Origin: Micromonospora noduli
GTDB taxonomy: Bacteria; Actinomycetota; Actinomycetes; Mycobacteriales; Micromonosporaceae
DNA length: 64,000 nt
Reading direction: 5' to 3'
NCBI RefSeq assembly: GCF_003264365.1
Contig: NZ_PYAK01000032.1
Span: forward strand, 1 to 64,000
Of the stretch, positions 41,714-49,330 are shown in pieces. Each line of letters starts with the position of its first letter. The first letter of the stretch is position 1. Position numbers and translations under genes: made by a program. The notes below the pieces were generated by a model. That model did not search any database and had not been told where the DNA came from. It saw nothing but the letters and a program-made list of their open reading frames with translations.

Positions 41714-42970
41714 ATGAGGGCACCGCACCTCGTACGCCCACGTCTGGCGCTGCTGCTCGCGGCGGGACTCACCGCGCTCGTCACGCCGGCCGGCGTCGCC
41801 CATGCCGCGACCGCCACGGTACCCGCGACGGGCACCCCGATCACCATCACCTCGACCGCGCAGCTCGCCCCCGGGGTCACGTACGGCTCGTTCCAGGTGA
41901 GCACGCCCCGGGGCGTCACCGTCGGTTACCTGCTCACCGCCGACCTGAGGAAGAACAAGGTCTCCCTCGACCTGCTGCACCCCGACGCGGTGGCGCAGCG
42001 CTCTGTCGTCTCGGCGATGACGAACGAGCAGGGTGCCATCGCCGCCGTCAACGGCGACTTCTTCAACAACAGTGAGACGCACGCCGGCGTCACCCCGACC
42101 TACTCGTCGTCCGGTCCGGAGATCGCCGACGGCGAGGAGTTGAAGTTCGCGGTGCCGACCGCGCAGCGATTCGGCCCCGGCCTGGCCCCGGGCACCTCGA
42201 CCCGGGACGTGTTCGGCGTCGGCGTGAACGGCAAGGCGCGCGTCGACACCCTGAGCCTGGACGGCGAGGTACGCAGCGCGAAGGGCACGATCGCGCTGGG
42301 CGGCCTCAACCAGTACGCGCTCCCGGTCGACGGCGTCGGCCTGTTCACCGCCGACTGGGGGACCGCCTCCCGGGTCCGGTCCACCTGCGGCACCGACACG
42401 AGCCGTAGCGACCCGTGCAGCACCCACACCTACGAGGTGACCGTACGCGACGGTGTGGTGACAGCGGTCGGCCCGACGCCCGGTGCGGGCGCGATCCCGG
42501 CCGACACCCAGGTGCTGGTCGGCCGGGAGGGCGGCGCGGACGCGCTCGACGACCTCGCCGTCGGTGACCGGGTGCAGGTGCGCGAGAAGCTCGTCTCCGC
42601 CGGCAAGCCGAAGCTGACCTTCGCGGTCGGTGGCGCGCCGATCCTGCGCGACGGTGCGCCGCTGGCCGGTCTGGACACCAAGACCGCCGCGGTACGCAGC
42701 GCGGCCGGTGTCAGCCCCGACGGTCGAACCGTGTACCTGGTCGCGCTGGCCGGCCGCGCCCCGGCCAGCGCCGGGTTCACGATCGCCGAACTGGCCGACC
42801 TGATGCGCTCGCTCGGCGCGGACGCCGCCGTGAACCTCGACGGCGGCGGGTCGAGCACTGTCGCCGTCCGCGAGCCGGGCCAGACCGCGGCCACCGCCCG
42901 CAACAGTCCCTCCGACGGTACGGAGCGTCTGGTTGCCAACGGCATCGGGATCTTCGTGGGCAGGCACTGA
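41714..42970 (+). CDS. Secreted phosphodiester glycosidase (NAGPA-domain) family protein
   Basis: 418 aa. A Sec signal peptide (about residues 1-31, arginine-rich start, hydrophobic core, cleavage after AHA) predicts export. The mature protein has the NAGPA/exopolysaccharide phosphodiesterase-like domain: AAVNGDFFNN (about 112), the family TFAVGGAPILRDG, then VNLDGGGSSTVAV (about 373) and NGIGIFV at the end. Family members release alpha-N-acetylglucosamine-1-phosphodiester caps or cleave teichoic-type glycosides. A role in cell-wall or extracellular polymer processing is inferred. AAAGGAG lies five bases before the ATG. It is monocistronic and followed by a long hairpin. Confidence 0.82.
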   Translation: MRAPHLVRPRLALLLAAGLTALVTPAGVAHAATATVPATGTPITITSTAQLAPGVTYGSFQVSTPRGVTVGYLLTADLRKNKVSLDLLHPDAVAQRSVVSAMTNEQGAIAAVNGDFFNNSETHAGVTPTYSSSGPEIADGEELKFAVPTAQRFGPGLAPGTSTRDVFGVGVNGKARVDTLSLDGEVRSAKGTIALGGLNQYALPVDGVGLFTADWGTASRVRSTCGTDTSRSDPCSTHTYEVTVRDGVVTAVGPTPGAGAIPADTQVLVGREGGADALDDLAVGDRVQVREKLVSAGKPKLTFAVGGAPILRDGAPLAGLDTKTAAVRSAAGVSPDGRTVYLVALAGRAPASAGFTIAELADLMRSLGADAAVNLDGGGSSTVAVREPGQTAATARNSPSDGTERLVANGIGIFVGRH

Positions 42971-42982
42971 TCGGTGCCCCCG

Positions 42983-43027
42983 CGCGAATTCGCCCCGCCC
43001 GGTGCCGCCGGACGGGGCGAATTCGCG
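42983..43027 (+). terminator. Hairpin terminator after the NAGPA-domain gene
   Basis: A 15-bp stem CGCGAATTCGCCCCG / CGGGGCGAATTCGCG encloses a 15-nt loop, starting 12 bp after the stop codon. It is rho-independent-like without a T-tract. Confidence 0.85.
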
Positions 43028-43094
43028 TACCCGGGACGCCGGGCACCCGGACTGTCGGCCCGGGTCGGACAATGAGGTCGACCGAAGGGACCGG

Positions 43095-44190
43095 ATGACC
43101 GTTCTCGACACCCGGGCGCTCAACCGCGCGACGCTCGCCCGGCAGTTGCTGCTCGACCGCGCCGACCTGCCGGCGCTCGACGCGGTCGCCCACCTCGGTG
43201 GCCTACAGGCCCAGGAGCCGCAGGAGCCGTTCATCGGGTTGTGGTCGCGGCTGCGCGCGTTCGACCCGACGGTGCTCTCGACCCTGCTGACCCAGCGACA
43301 CGTGGTGCGTACCCACCTCATGCGCCGCACCGTCCACCTGCTCGTCGCCGACGACGCCGTGGCCTGGCGACCCCGTCACGACGCCATGCTGCGCCAACGC
43401 GTGCTCGGGGTCTACCGCGGCGAGCTCGACGGGGTGGACCTCGACGACCTCGCCGCTGCCGCGCGGGCGGTGGTGGCCGACGGTGAGCCCCGCTCGATGC
43501 CCGAGATCGGGCGGGCGCTCGTCGAGCGTTGGCCGTCGCCGGGCCCACGGGTGCTGGGCGAGATGGCGGTCGCGCTGCTTGCGATGACCCAGCTCCCGCC
43601 GCGGGCTGTGGCGGGCGAAGGGGGGCGCGCGCTACGTCCTGCTCTCCGCGTGGCTCGGCCGGGAGATCGCCCCGCCGACCACGGCGGGCGCCGACCCGGT
43701 CGGCCAACTGCTCGTACGCCGCTACCTGGCCGCGTTCGGCCCGGCGGCCACGGCCGACCTGCGGGCCTGGTGCGGCCTCGCCGGGCTGCCCGCCGCGGTG
43801 ACCGCCATGCGGGACGAGTTGGTGACCTTCCGCGACGAGCGTGGCCGGAAGCTGATCGACCTCCCCGACGCGCCGCGCCCCGATCCGGAGACACCCGCCC
43901 CGGTGCGGTTCCTGCCGGCGTTCGACAACGCGATCCTCGGCTATGACGACCGCAGCCGGATCATCGACGACGCACACCGTCTCCTCTCGGTGGCCGGCGA
44001 GCGCGTGGTGCTCGTCGACGGCCGGGTCGCGGCGACCTGGAGCGTCGACTCGGGCACGGTGACCGTCAACCCACTCCGCGGCTTCTCCCGAGCGGACCAG
44101 GCTGCCGTGACCGAGCAGGGGCAGGAGCTGGCGTCCTTCCTCTCCGACAACGAGAGCGACCGGGTGCGGGTCGGTTCGTCTCCCCGGTGA
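43095..44190 (+). pseudogene. Winged-helix DNA-binding domain protein, frameshifted
   Basis: The ATG at 43095 opens a frame (TVLDTRALNRATLARQLLLD, GGLQAQEPQEPF, VRTHLMRRTVHLLVADDAVA) of the HTH_42/winged helix DNA-binding family. This reads correctly to about 43597. There the family sequence continues in frame +1 (RRGLWRAKGGARYVLLSAWL, then AFDNAILGYDDRSRIID and ATWSVDSGTVTVNPL) to the stop at 44188-44190. A single missing base in the GC-rich string around CCGCCGCGGG explains the shift. Combined length would be about 364 aa, normal for the family. Either the gene is inactivated or the base is a sequence error. The proteins resemble DNA glycosylase-like winged-helix proteins; function unknown. 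Confidence 0.8.
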
Positions 44191-44223
44191 CGGGCCAGGA
44201 CGGTCCGACGCCGGGGAGACGAA
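44175..44223. terminator. Hairpin between convergent genes, overlapping the winged-helix gene end
   Basis: TTCGTCTCCCCGG (44175-44187) pairs with CCGGGGAGACGAA (44211-44223), a 13-bp stem. It spans the stop codon of the frameshifted gene and reaches to 4 bp from the stop of the leftward secreted protein gene. Confidence 0.75.
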
Positions 44224-44227
44224 GAGA

Positions 44228-45301
44228 TCAGTCGACGGTCGGCGGAGCCGTCCTCGCCGCCTCGGCGAGCGCCGCCGCCGCGCCGGCGTACGGGTTGTAG
44301 CTGTAGGTGCGCGCCAGACCGGCCGGCACTGTGAAGTACGCGGCCGACAGTTTCGCCGGGTCGCTGGCGATCTCGCCACGCGCGGGGGCGTCGTTGCCGT
44401 CGTCCCGGCCCCAGGGCGCGTTGGCCGAGTTGGTCGAACAGCTCCAGGTGCCGACGCCGCAGTCGCCGGACGTGTCACCGGCGAACGTGCCCAGGCTGGC
44501 GAAGAGGCTCGCGTTGGACCGCTGCGCCCACAGGCCGCCGGCGGCGAAGATGTCGATCAGCTGATACCGCACGTCGCGGTCGTTGCTGCTGCTCGGCGTC
44601 TCGGCGACGGTCGACGGGTAGTAGACCAGGCCGTCGCCGTTGATGTCGTACTGCGGGTGTGCCTTGAGGCCGTGGCCCTGTGCCTCCTGCGCCGTGACCG
44701 GGTGCTGGAACGTGTCGTGCGGTGACGCCTGGAACCGCAGGGTGCCATCGATGCTCTCCCCGCCGCTGGTCCAGGTGCTGCCGGCCGGGGTGTAGGAGAA
44801 GAAGTCACTGTGCGCGACCGTGACAGCCGAGCGGAGAACGCCGTACGTGGAGCCGTCGCGCTCGATCGCGAACAGCGCGCCCTCACCGTCGTTCTCGTGT
44901 TCGGTCTCGAAGAACGGGTGGTCGGTCCAGTCGCGGGGGTGGAAGAAGAAGTACGTGATGTACCAGTGGGTGTTCGTCTCCACGACGGAGTAGTACACGT
45001 GCGCGGCGAGTGCGGTGCCTGCCTGGCCAGCCCGCTCCCAGTTGTCGCGTCCGTCCAGGTTGCCGTCGAAGTCGACAGGGGTGAGGTAGTCCGACTGACC
45101 GCTCAGGGCGTGGCTGCCGGTGGCATCGACGTCCTGGTAGTGGATGGGCGCCCAGCGGAGGGCCAGCTCGGCCCGGCTGACGGCGGCGTCGGCGGGGCTT
45201 GGCGCGGCCAGCGCGGCGGCCGCCAGCACCGCCGCCGCGCCTGCCGCGATCAGTGCCCTCAATCCCCGGGGTCGCCGGGTTGTGCTGCCTGCGTCGAGCA
45301 T
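44228..45301 (-). CDS. Secreted protein of unknown function
   Basis: 357 aa. An arginine-containing signal peptide (RRPRGLRALIAAGAAAVLAA, cleavage near ADAA about residue 39) predicts export. The mature part has recurring aromatic/acidic segments: LRWAPIHYQDVD, SDYLTPVDFDGNLDGRDNW, THWYITYFFFHPRDW, EHENDGEGALF and YDINGDGLVYYP. The pattern is reminiscent of Vps62-like or necrosis-inducing-type secreted beta folds with possible divalent-metal sites, but I cannot assign a family. The ATG at 45301 is chosen for GGGAG six bases upstream and because the signal peptide starts there. It diverges from the CBM2 protein gene. Confidence 0.75.
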   Translation of the reverse strand: MLDAGSTTRRPRGLRALIAAGAAAVLAAAALAAPSPADAAVSRAELALRWAPIHYQDVDATGSHALSGQSDYLTPVDFDGNLDGRDNWERAGQAGTALAAHVYYSVVETNTHWYITYFFFHPRDWTDHPFFETEHENDGEGALFAIERDGSTYGVLRSAVTVAHSDFFSYTPAGSTWTSGGESIDGTLRFQASPHDTFQHPVTAQEAQGHGLKAHPQYDINGDGLVYYPSTVAETPSSSNDRDVRYQLIDIFAAGGLWAQRSNASLFASLGTFAGDTSGDCGVGTWSCSTNSANAPWGRDDGNDAPARGEIASDPAKLSAAYFTVPAGLARTYSYNPYAGAAAALAEAARTAPPTVD

Positions 45302-45619
45302 GGTGTGCTCCCGTGTCCCGAATGAATAGACCACAATGGATTGTCCGGGGTTCGGGCACCCAGTGGGTGTCCCTGCGGCGACGAGAAGGCGGACGATGTT
45401 CGACGGCATCGGGATCGTCTTGTATCGATGCTCACTGGCTGTCATGCTGTGGTTCGGTCGTGCTCGGGGAGCCAGCGCGCACCAGATCTTCTCCGGTCCG
45501 CGGGGGCGCGCGAGGTGACCATGTCACCCGTGCCGGGCAGCCTCGTCGGCGACCGGAAACCCGAGCGCGGCACCGGCTACCACCTCGGTCATCGGTGCCC
45601 GCTGACTACGGAGGTTCCG
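45302..45619. other. Divergent intergenic region between two secreted-protein genes
   Basis: 318 bp with no gene I can support; the open frames are continuations of neighbours without coding character. A short perfect inverted repeat CACCCA-G-TGGGTG lies at 45357-45369, about 55 bp upstream of the leftward gene, and could be an operator. GGAGG for the rightward gene is at its right end. Confidence 0.45.
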
Positions 45620-46360
45620 ATGCTTCGCATGTTCCTCGCTGTCACGACCATGGCGCTGGCCGCCTGGACCGGAACGACCACCGCCGCCGAAGCGACACCC
45701 ACGCCGACGCCATCGTCCACACCGACGCCGTCAGCGACACCGACGCCGGCCTGCCCACCAGCGCTACCGATCAGCGCCAGCGTGACCGGGGCCACCACCA
45801 CGAGCCTGACCATCTCGTACGTCATCTTCTTCCGCCCACCCTGCGGCTACGACCCGCCGATGACCGTCAGCCTCTTCACCAGCCGTGAGGACGCCCAACA
45901 GTGGCGGGCCGCAGTCGCCGAGGGTGTCTCCGGGCCGGAGCGCAACGGCTCGGTGACCATTGATCGGCTCACGCCCGACACGGAGTACTGGTACCGGTTC
46001 ACCGACGCCGAGGGCCGACGGGACCCGTACGTGATCGCCTCGGCCCGGACCGCCTCGCTGACCTCGTGCCGCGCGACGGCCACGATCGACGCCCGCTGGG
46101 GCAGCGGCTTCGTCGCGACGGTAACGGTCCGCAACACCGGGACGCTTCCGCTGGACCAGTGGCGCGTCTCCTGGCAGTGGTCCGGTGACGAGCAGGTCCA
46201 CACGGCCTGGGGTGGGGTGGCCGAGTCGACCGGCTCCGACGTCACCGTTCGCAACGCCTCCTACAACGGGACGCTGGCGCTGGACGGGGCCACCACGTTC
46301 GGTCTGCTCGTGACGACCAGCGCGGTGCCGGACGGCCTGACCCTGACGTGCGCGCGGTGA
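45620..46360 (+). CDS. Secreted cellulose-binding (CBM2) protein with a fibronectin III-like domain
   Basis: 246 aa. A signal peptide (about 1-22) is followed by a Thr/Pro/Ser linker (TPTPTPSSTPTPSATPTP), then an FN3-like domain (about 50-145; LPISASVTGATTTSLTISY, TIDRLTPDTEYWYRFTD). The C-terminal family 2 carbohydrate-binding module (about 150-246) has flanking cysteines, WGSGFVATVTVRNTGTLPLD, WRVSWQWSGDEQVHTAWGG and VRNASYNGTLA. No catalytic domain is present, so it is a binding or scaffolding protein for cellulose or chitin surfaces, possibly helping partner hydrolases. GGAGG lies five bases before the ATG. Confidence 0.85.
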   Translation: MLRMFLAVTTMALAAWTGTTTAAEATPTPTPSSTPTPSATPTPACPPALPISASVTGATTTSLTISYVIFFRPPCGYDPPMTVSLFTSREDAQQWRAAVAEGVSGPERNGSVTIDRLTPDTEYWYRFTDAEGRRDPYVIASARTASLTSCRATATIDARWGSGFVATVTVRNTGTLPLDQWRVSWQWSGDEQVHTAWGGVAESTGSDVTVRNASYNGTLALDGATTFGLLVTTSAVPDGLTLTCAR

Positions 46361-46365
46361 ACGGC

Positions 46366-46405
46366 GTCCGCCCCGCTCCGGCGCGACGGCGGGAGCGGGG
46401 CGGAC
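46366..46405. terminator. Strong bidirectional hairpin terminator
   Basis: A 14-bp perfect stem GTCCGCCCCGCTCC / GGAGCGGGGCGGAC with a 12-nt loop lies between the convergent CBM2 and methyltransferase genes. Confidence 0.85.
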
Positions 46406-46415
46406 GTCGTGTCGC

Positions 46416-47213
46416 TCAGGGCTTGCGGGCCACCGCGCCGTAGGCGTCGATCCCGACGGCGTCGGGATCCTCCGGTCGCCACAGCGGGATCGGCACCAGG
46501 CCCGGCTCCACCATCACCAGCCCGTCGAAGCAACTCGCGAGGTCCTCCGGGCTGCGCAGGATGTACGGAACTCCGCCGCTCTGCGCCAGCCGCTCGGCAC
46601 CCGAGACCACCGCCGGGCTGGTGTTGGTGCCGTCCCAGAGCACCAGGTGTGAGCCGGACGGCACCGCGTCCATCGTGCGCCCGACGATCGAGCGCACCAC
46701 GTCAAGGTCGGGCTCGTAGCCCATCACGCCCATGTACATCACGGCGATGGGCTGGTCGAAATCGAGCGTCTGCGCCGCCTCGGCGAGGATCTTCTCCGGG
46801 TCGTGGTAGTCGGCCGGGACGTAGGTGGTGACACCCTCCGACGTCGTGCTGGCCAGCAGTGCCCGCGCGTGCACCAGCACCATCGGGTCGTTGTCCACGT
46901 AGACGATCCGCGAGTCGGGCGCGACGCCCTGGGCGACCGCGTGCGTGTTCTGCATGGTGGGCAGGCCGGTGCCGATGTCCAGGAACTGCCGGATGCCCGC
47001 CTCGGCCGCGAGGTGACGCACGGCCCGCACCAGGAACACGCGCGACTGCTGCGCCATGAGGACGATCTCCGGGTAGACCTCGGCGACAGCGTCGCCGGCC
47101 GCCCGATCGGACTGGAAGTTGTCCTTACCGCCCATCCAGTAGTTCCAGATCCGCGCCGCGTGCGGCACGTCGGGCTGAAGCTTCGCAGCGAGTTCGGGGT
47201 CCGGGCCGGCCAT
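46416..47213 (-). CDS. SAM-dependent methyltransferase (DUF574 family)
   Basis: 265 aa of the actinobacterial DUF574/methyltransferase-19 family. N-terminal signature: HAARIWNYWMGGKDNFQSDR. The SAM-binding motif is FLDIGTGLPTMQNTHAVAQG, followed by IVYVDNDPMVLVHARALL and, later, AVMYMGVMGY. These proteins are abundant in Streptomyces and Micromonospora and often lie beside developmental or antibiotic regulators. The methyl acceptor is not known. It is read toward the CBM2 gene, with a terminator between. Upstream lies a 127-bp gap and then the response-regulator gene on the same strand. Confidence 0.87.
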   Translation of the reverse strand: MAGPDPELAAKLQPDVPHAARIWNYWMGGKDNFQSDRAAGDAVAEVYPEIVLMAQQSRVFLVRAVRHLAAEAGIRQFLDIGTGLPTMQNTHAVAQGVAPDSRIVYVDNDPMVLVHARALLASTTSEGVTTYVPADYHDPEKILAEAAQTLDFDQPIAVMYMGVMGYEPDLDVVRSIVGRTMDAVPSGSHLVLWDGTNTSPAVVSGAERLAQSGGVPYILRSPEDLASCFDGLVMVEPGLVPIPLWRPEDPDAVGIDAYGAVARKP

Positions 47214-47340
47214 GCCTGGCTCCTATCGAGGGGTCGTCAGCTGGAGGTCACCACAGCGGTACGCCCGGGATCGTACTCCGGCAATGTCCACTCTCGACCA
47301 GGGGTGGACCCACGCCGCCAGGCAGGGGATCAGGTCTCTG

Positions 47341-47997
47341 TCAGCGGTGGACCACCCCGTTCTGGTACGCCCACACGACGGTCTGTAGCCGATCTCGTGC
47401 GCCGATCTTCGCCATGGCGCGACCGAGGTGCGACTTGACAGTGCTGGTCTCGATGAAGAGCTGCTCGGCGATCTCGACGTTCGACAGGCCCTGCGCGAGC
47501 AGCTCCACGATCTCGGTCTCCCGCGCGGTCAGCTGGTGCGCCGCCGCCGCGTCCGAGCGGGGAGCGGGCGTACGCCTGGCGAACTCCGAGATCACCCGAC
47601 GGGTGACGGCCTGGTCGACGAGCCCGTACCCGCTCGCCAGGCGGCGGATCGCCTCGATCAGCTCCTCGGGCTCACAGTCCTTGAGGATGAACCCGCTGGC
47701 ACCGGACTCCAACGCGCCGAAGACGTACTCGTCGAGGTCGAAGGTCGTCACGACCAGCACCGCCGGTGGCGTCCCGGTCGCCTCGGCGACGATCTGCCGG
47801 GTCGCGGTGAGCCCGTCGCCGTGCGGCATCCGGACGTCCATGCAGATGACGTCCGGTTGCAGCCGGCGGGCCAGCTCGACGGCGGCGGACCCGTTCGACG
47901 CCTCCGCCACGACCTCGATCTCGCCGGCCTGCTCGAGGATGACGCGGAAGCCGGCGCGGACGACCGCCTGGTCGTCGACGAGCATCACTCTGATCAT
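47341..47997 (-). CDS. LuxR/NarL-type two-component response regulator
   Basis: 218 aa. The receiver domain has the acidic pair in MLVDDQ, phospho-acceptor Asp about 54 in CMDVRMPHGDG, and conserved Thr and Lys in LVVTTFDL and FILKDCEPEE. The C-terminal LuxR helix-turn-helix (about 150-210) is LTARETEIVELLAQGLSNVE followed by an STVKSHLGRAMAKI recognition region. The ATG at 47997 overlaps the stop of the histidine kinase gene (ATGA), so the two form a cognate pair. Targets are unknown; the serine hydrolase gene immediately upstream of the kinase is a plausible candidate. Confidence 0.92.
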   Translation of the reverse strand: MIRVMLVDDQAVVRAGFRVILEQAGEIEVVAEASNGSAAVELARRLQPDVICMDVRMPHGDGLTATRQIVAEATGTPPAVLVVTTFDLDEYVFGALESGASGFILKDCEPEELIEAIRRLASGYGLVDQAVTRRVISEFARRTPAPRSDAAAAHQLTARETEIVELLAQGLSNVEIAEQLFIETSTVKSHLGRAMAKIGARDRLQTVVWAYQNGVVHR

Positions 47998-49289
47998 GCT
48001 GGTGCCTCTTCCTTCGGCCGCGATGCGGCGGGGCCGTTCGTCGGGAGTGTCGCGGCGACCGACCAGCCACCGGCCGCCGTCGGGCCGGCGGTGAACGTCG
48101 CCCCGATCAGCTGGGCGCGCTCACGCATGCCCACCAGGCCGACGCCACCGGTCCGTGCCGCCGGTACGCGTCGCGTCGCGGCGGGTTCGTTCACCACCTC
48201 CAGCGACACCGAGCGGGGCTCGAAGCGGAGCACCACCCGCGCCGCAGCGCCCGGGGCGTGCTGGCGGGCGTTGCTGAGCGACTCCTGCGCTATCCGGTAG
48301 AGCGCCACGTCGGCGATCGGCGGCACCTCGCGCTGCTCGCCCTCCCGGACGAACTCCACCGGGCCGGCGAGGTTGCCTGCGGTGCGGACGAGATCGTCGA
48401 GCATGCCCAGCCCCGGAACCGGGGCGGCGCCGTCGCCGCCCTCGTGCCCGGGCCTGCCGCGCAGCACACCGACGACCAGCCGCAGGTTGTCCAGGGTCTC
48501 CTTGCCCTGGCTGCGAATCCAGGCCACGCCGGCCTTCGCGGCCGCCGGGTCCCGGTCGATCAGCCGCTCGACCGCCGCCGCCTGAACGACCATGCCGGAG
48601 AGGTGGTGCGCCGCAACGTCGTGCAACTCCCGGGCCATCCGGGAGCGCTCCGCGCCGATCGCCGCCTGGACCTTCGTGCGCTGCTCCCGGATCGCCTCAT
48701 CCGCCCGCACCCGGACCAACTCGACGTAGCGCCGGTAGGTGGCCACGTAGCCGCCGACGAAGGTCGCGCCGGCGTAGGTCAGGGCGCTCGCCGAGACGTA
48801 CGCAATGGCAGTCAGCAGATCCGGGGTGACCACGACGGCCGCCCCGATCGACTCCACCACCACGACCGCGCTGACGGCCAGCAGTGCACGCCGAACCGGC
48901 AGCAACGACCCGACGGTGTACGCCACGACGAACGGTGCGAGGCCCCGGATGGTCGCCTCGGGCAGGGAGAAGCCGATGATGGGCAGTTGGAGGCCGACGA
49001 CGAGTGCGAGGCAGAGCAGTGGCCGGACCCGACGCAGGCACAGCAGCATCGCCTGCGCGCAGCAGATGGCGACGAGCAGCCAGGCCCGCGCCGGGTCGAA
49101 CGACACCCCGTCCTCCGGTGCCACGAACCAGAACAGCGCGGTGAGCAGTACGAACGTCAGGACGGTCAGCACCGCGGCCAGCAGGCAGTCCCGTGGGAAC
49201 ACCCCGGTCACCCCGAACCGGGTGAGCCGTCCGTCGAGCCACTTCGTCAGTCGCGGTGTGCCGGGTTCGGTGTCGGCGTGGTCCCTCAT
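47994..49289 (-). CDS. Two-component sensor histidine kinase (HPK7, HisKA_3 type)
   Basis: 431 aa inner-membrane sensor. Five or so hydrophobic segments between residues 30 and 185 form the membrane sensing part, with almost no external domain. This suggests intramembrane or membrane-stress sensing. The dimerisation/phosphotransfer helix has RMARELHDVAAHHLSGMVVQ with the phospho-His about 222. The ATP-binding domain shows YRIAQESLSNARQHA (N box) and GGVGLVGMRERAQLIGA (G box). It is coupled to the response regulator by a 4-bp overlap and lies 41 bp downstream of the serine hydrolase gene on the same strand. Confidence 0.9.
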   Translation of the reverse strand: MRDHADTEPGTPRLTKWLDGRLTRFGVTGVFPRDCLLAAVLTVLTFVLLTALFWFVAPEDGVSFDPARAWLLVAICCAQAMLLCLRRVRPLLCLALVVGLQLPIIGFSLPEATIRGLAPFVVAYTVGSLLPVRRALLAVSAVVVVESIGAAVVVTPDLLTAIAYVSASALTYAGATFVGGYVATYRRYVELVRVRADEAIREQRTKVQAAIGAERSRMARELHDVAAHHLSGMVVQAAAVERLIDRDPAAAKAGVAWIRSQGKETLDNLRLVVGVLRGRPGHEGGDGAAPVPGLGMLDDLVRTAGNLAGPVEFVREGEQREVPPIADVALYRIAQESLSNARQHAPGAAARVVLRFEPRSVSLEVVNEPAATRRVPAARTGGVGLVGMRERAQLIGATFTAGPTAAGGWSVAATLPTNGPAASRPKEEAPA

Positions 49290-49330
49290 GGGGTGCGCAT
49301 CCTTGCTCCGGATCGTCCCGGGTCGGCGGG

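Noticed and set aside
45357..45369. CACCCA-G-TGGGTG palindrome as a named operator
   Set aside because: Short, and it matches no consensus I can state; kept only as a remark in the intergenic entry.
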